A stretch of DNA of 64,000 bases, taken from contig DKEW01000028.1 in NCBI GenBank assembly GCA_002452265.1, forward strand, positions 1 to 64,000. Direction: 5' to 3'. Below the pieces are notes generated by a model that had not been told where the DNA came from, did no database searches, and saw only the letters and a list, made by a program, of their open reading frames with translations. Shown one piece after another: positions 61,827 through 64,000 of this stretch. Origin of the DNA: Pelobacter sp. UBA6812 (GTDB lineage: Bacteria; Desulfobacterota; Desulfuromonadia; Desulfuromonadales; Syntrophotaleaceae). The position numbers and the translations under genes are program-made. Numbering within the stretch: position 1 is the stretch's first letter; the number at the start of each line of letters is the position of its first letter.

Positions 61827-62191
61827 CCGATGAAAAGGATAAGAATCCCCGTTCGGGGCAACAGTCCCGCGACGATTTGCGACGGCTGCTGGCGGCCAAG
61901 CAGGCACGCAAGCTGCGGGCCATAGAGCAGCGCGGGCACAGCGCCTGGTTCGGTCTCGGCATGTTTGGCCTGGTCGGCTGGTCGGTGGCTATCCCGGCGG
62001 TTGCGCTTACGGCTCTCGGGGTGTGGATCGATGCCCGGCACTCCGGGCCTTATTCCTGGACACTGATGCTGTTGGTGATCGGGGTTGGGTTGGGCTGTGT
62101 CAATGCCTGGATCTGGGTCAGTCGCGAACGCAGGAATATCGAAACCGAGCGTCGCGAGCCGCCGGAGGAGAAAAAGCATGACCACGACTGA
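61823..62191 (+). CDS. atpQ: N-ATPase AtpZ/AtpI-like protein (AtpQ)
   Basis: The 122-residue protein has two membrane helices with WFGLGMFGLVGWSVAIPA and GLGCVNAWIWVSRE, the AtpI/AtpZ-family pattern. It is the third N-ATPase gene in the known order atpD-C-Q-R and probably assists assembly or ion supply to the c ring. Charged N- and C-termini flank the helices. Confidence 0.8.
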   Translation: MTDEKDKNPRSGQQSRDDLRRLLAAKQARKLRAIEQRGHSAWFGLGMFGLVGWSVAIPAVALTALGVWIDARHSGPYSWTLMLLVIGVGLGCVNAWIWVSRERRNIETERREPPEEKKHDHD

Positions 62192-62456
62192 ACTGAGCCG
62201 GCTGGCGCTGGCCCTGATCGTTGGCGGTCTGTTGGGTGCAGCATATTTCGGTGGTCTCTACCTGACCGTGAAACAAGTGGGACAGGCGTCTTCGCCGCAG
62301 CTTTTGCTGGTCGGTAGTTTTGTGGTCCGCCTGCTGGTAGTGCTGGGAGCTTTTTACCTGCTCTCCGCCTGGGGTGCTTTGGCCATGATGACCTGTCTAG
62401 GTGGATTTCTTATCGCTCGGCTGGCATGGCTGCGATCCCGTTATGGACGGGGATAG
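62178..62456 (+). CDS. atpR: N-ATPase subunit AtpR
   Basis: The 92-residue protein has three membrane helices: LALALIVGGLLGAAYFGGLY, LLLVGSFVVRLLVVLGAFYLL and MMTCLGGFLIARLAWL. It matches the small AtpR membrane subunit of N-ATPases, whose arginine-containing helices are thought to face the rotor. The longest frame begins 31 codons upstream, but GGAGGAG precedes the ATG at 62178. Confidence 0.8.
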   Translation: MTTTELSRLALALIVGGLLGAAYFGGLYLTVKQVGQASSPQLLLVGSFVVRLLVVLGAFYLLSAWGALAMMTCLGGFLIARLAWLRSRYGRG

Positions 62457-62495
62457 GATTCAGTGCTGAGTGCTGAAAGTTGAGGATCAAAATCT

Positions 62496-63188
62496 ATGGA
62501 AATTACTCCCGACATCTTCATCTTCTGGCAGTGGCAAGGGCTGAAGATCAATGCCACCATTGCTATCACCTGGCTCAATATGTTGATCCTGATTGCGGGG
62601 GCTTGGCTGGTGACGCGGCGACTGCGCCGGGAAGGGCGTTTATCGCGCTGGCAAAACCTGCTTGAGGTGCTTGTTTCCGGTATGGAAGAGCAGATCCACG
62701 ACATGGGATTGGCGCCACCACGGGAGTTTCTGCCGTTTCTCGGAAGCCTGTTTCTGTTCGTATTATTTTCCAACTTGCTGTCGGTGATTCCCGGTTACGT
62801 GGCACCCACGGGATCGCTATCCACGACCACCGCCCTGGCCATTTGCGTGTTTATATCCGTGCCTCTATGGGGTGTCCAGCGACGTGGTTTTATAGGCTAC
62901 TTGCGGATGTACATTAAACCTTCGGTTTTCATGCTGCCTTTCAACATTATGGGCGAGGTGTCCCGGACACTCGCTCTGGCTGTGCGTCTGTTCGGAAATG
63001 TTATGAGCGGCAGCATGATAGCCGGCATCCTTTTGTCCATTGCGCCCCTGTTTTTTCCGGTGTTGATGCAGCTTCTAGGGCTGATTACCGGAGTCATCCA
63101 AGCTTATATCTTCGCAGTGTTGGCGGCGGTCTATATCGCCGCCGGGGCACAGATGGAGCAGCAAAGGGAGCAACAGGTCCAGGGGTAG
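62496..63188 (+). CDS. atpB: N-ATPase subunit a
   Basis: The 230-residue proton/sodium channel subunit has five to six membrane helices and the conserved arginine in LAVRLFGNVMSGS (~residue 158) that faces the c ring. Later helix QAYIFAVLAAVYIAAG is typical. No close RBS is seen; ATG at 62496 fits. Confidence 0.92.
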   Translation: MEITPDIFIFWQWQGLKINATIAITWLNMLILIAGAWLVTRRLRREGRLSRWQNLLEVLVSGMEEQIHDMGLAPPREFLPFLGSLFLFVLFSNLLSVIPGYVAPTGSLSTTTALAICVFISVPLWGVQRRGFIGYLRMYIKPSVFMLPFNIMGEVSRTLALAVRLFGNVMSGSMIAGILLSIAPLFFPVLMQLLGLITGVIQAYIFAVLAAVYIAAGAQMEQQREQQVQG

Positions 63189-63246
63189 TTCCATTATTTT
63201 ATCCGTTTACGATTGTGTCTTTCAGGCTGATCGAAAGGAGTTCTAA

Positions 63247-63531
63247 ATGGAGAGTCTTACATGGGTTGCCGTGTCCTCCATCCTGTCGGCGGGCATCTGT
63301 ATCGGAATCGGGGCCATCGGCCCGGCTCTTGGCGAAGGGCGGGCTCTTGCCCAGGCGCTGGCGGCCCTGGCACAGCAGCCGGACGAAGCCAACACCATCA
63401 CCCGCACCCTGTTTGTGGGGTTGGCGATGGTCGAGTCTACCGCGATTTATTGTTTCGTGGTTTCCATGATTTTGATTTTTGCCAATCCGTTCTGGCGGTT
63501 CTTTTTGGCCAGAGTCGGCGAAGGAGGCTGA
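63247..63531 (+). CDS. atpE: N-ATPase rotor subunit c
   Basis: The 94-residue hairpin has two membrane helices with loop AQQPDEANT. Helix 1 carries GPALGEGRA (Glu30) and helix 2 VESTAIY (Glu63, Ser64, Thr65, Tyr68), the pattern VEST..Y known for Na+-binding c subunits, with GEG where Na+-type rings have GQG. Thus two carboxylates face the ring interface, as in other N-ATPases. Whether it binds Na+ or H+ is not decided. AAGGAG precedes the ATG. Confidence 0.92.
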   Translation: MESLTWVAVSSILSAGICIGIGAIGPALGEGRALAQALAALAQQPDEANTITRTLFVGLAMVESTAIYCFVVSMILIFANPFWRFFLARVGEGG

Positions 63532-63534
63532 GTC

Positions 63535-64000
63535 GTGCTTATCGACTGGTTCACTGTAGCGGCCCAAGCGGTCAATTTTTTGATCCTGGTGGCCTTGCTC
63601 AAACGTTTTTTGTATGGTCCGATCCTACGCGCCATGGATCGTCGTGAAGAACGTCTGGTGGTCCGTTTTGCCGAGGCGGAGAGCAAGTTGGTCGAAGCGG
63701 GCCAACTTGAGGAGCAATACCGCGGTTTGCTGCAAGAGCTTGAGGAAGCGCGCGGCGTCAAATTGCGCCAGGTGGAGGAAGACGTTGAAGATCAGCGCCG
63801 CAAGCTGATCGCTGCCGCCAAGGAAGAAGCTGCCGAGGTGCGGCGGGCCTGGGCTGCAGCCATTCGTGAGGAGCGGGAATCCTTCTTCACCGAGCTTAAA
63901 AAGCGGGTGGGCGGAGAAATGCTGAAGATCGCTCGCAAGTCCCTCGGGGATTTGGCCAATACTGAACTGGAGCAACTGATGGTCGCACGTTTTAACGAAC
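63535..64000 (+). CDS. atpF: N-ATPase subunit b, truncated by window end
   Basis: A GTG at 63535, after AAGGAGG, opens a frame with one membrane helix (VNFLILVALLKRFLY) and then a long charged coiled coil, continuing beyond the window. It is the stator b subunit. atpA and atpG should follow outside. The frame is open to base 64000. Confidence 0.88.
   Translation, partial: MLIDWFTVAAQAVNFLILVALLKRFLYGPILRAMDRREERLVVRFAEAESKLVEAGQLEEQYRGLLQELEEARGVKLRQVEEDVEDQRRKLIAAAKEEAAEVRRAWAAAIREERESFFTELKKRVGGEMLKIARKSLGDLANTELEQLMVARFNE

Overview
The window looks like chromosome of a Gram-negative, anaerobic or microaerophilic deltaproteobacterium, most likely of the Desulfuromonadales (Pelobacter/Syntrophotalea-like). 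This is inferred from gene content: a Tol-Pal system, TonB-dependent receptors and c-type cytochrome (outer membrane), a C_GCAxxG_C_C redox protein, FmdE and AmmeMemoRadiSam-type radical SAM proteins (anaerobe-typical), and an N-ATPase operon. No rRNA, tRNA, CRISPR array, transposase or prophage module was found.

Layout. 0-6.1 kb: ion/anion transport and mechanosensitive channels (small TrkA-N protein, SLC13-type carrier with an N-terminal zinc finger, MscS-related proteins, a second SLC13/TrkA-C carrier). 6.4-12.2 kb: a bL12-like-repeat membrane protein, a cupredoxin lipoprotein, then a putative prenyl-lipid set (LolA-like protein, UbiA-like membrane protein, polyprenyl synthase, and convergent UbiE-like methyltransferase and geranylgeranyl-reductase-like flavoprotein). 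12.5-22.6 kb: MASE3 histidine kinase, msrA, a complete pyruvate dehydrogenase complex (aceE-aceF-lpd) and a CPA2 antiporter.

22.7-43.0 kb is an accessory-looking region and the most interesting part. It holds three TonB-dependent receptors, two class III binding proteins, one BtuCD/MolBC-type ABC transporter, an FmdE-family protein, two class I methyltransferases, a radical SAM protein fused to half of a class III binding protein, two THEP1-like NTPases (one frameshifted), and an HTH regulator with a periplasmic-binding-protein-like (molybdate-type) effector domain. I read this as an outer-membrane-to-cytoplasm uptake and processing system for an oxyanion (molybdate/tungstate) or metal chelate; the substrate is inferred, not shown. 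Its right side contains decayed genes (an M20 amidohydrolase with in-frame stops), structured repeats and small membrane proteins.

43.1-64 kb returns to mostly core functions: holin-like and fasciclin small proteins, tolQ-tolR-tolA-tolB-pal-cpoB (minus strand), threonine ammonia-lyase, queC-folE2-glycosyltransferase, pyruvate kinase, a diheme cytochrome lipoprotein, an AmiS/UreI channel with a likely sigma-54 promoter and a long structured leader, fabH, a large MscS-family channel, and the N-ATPase operon atpDCQRBEF, cut by the window end within atpF.

Starts were chosen from visible ribosome-binding sites and signal peptides. All assignments are by reading motifs; no database search was possible.
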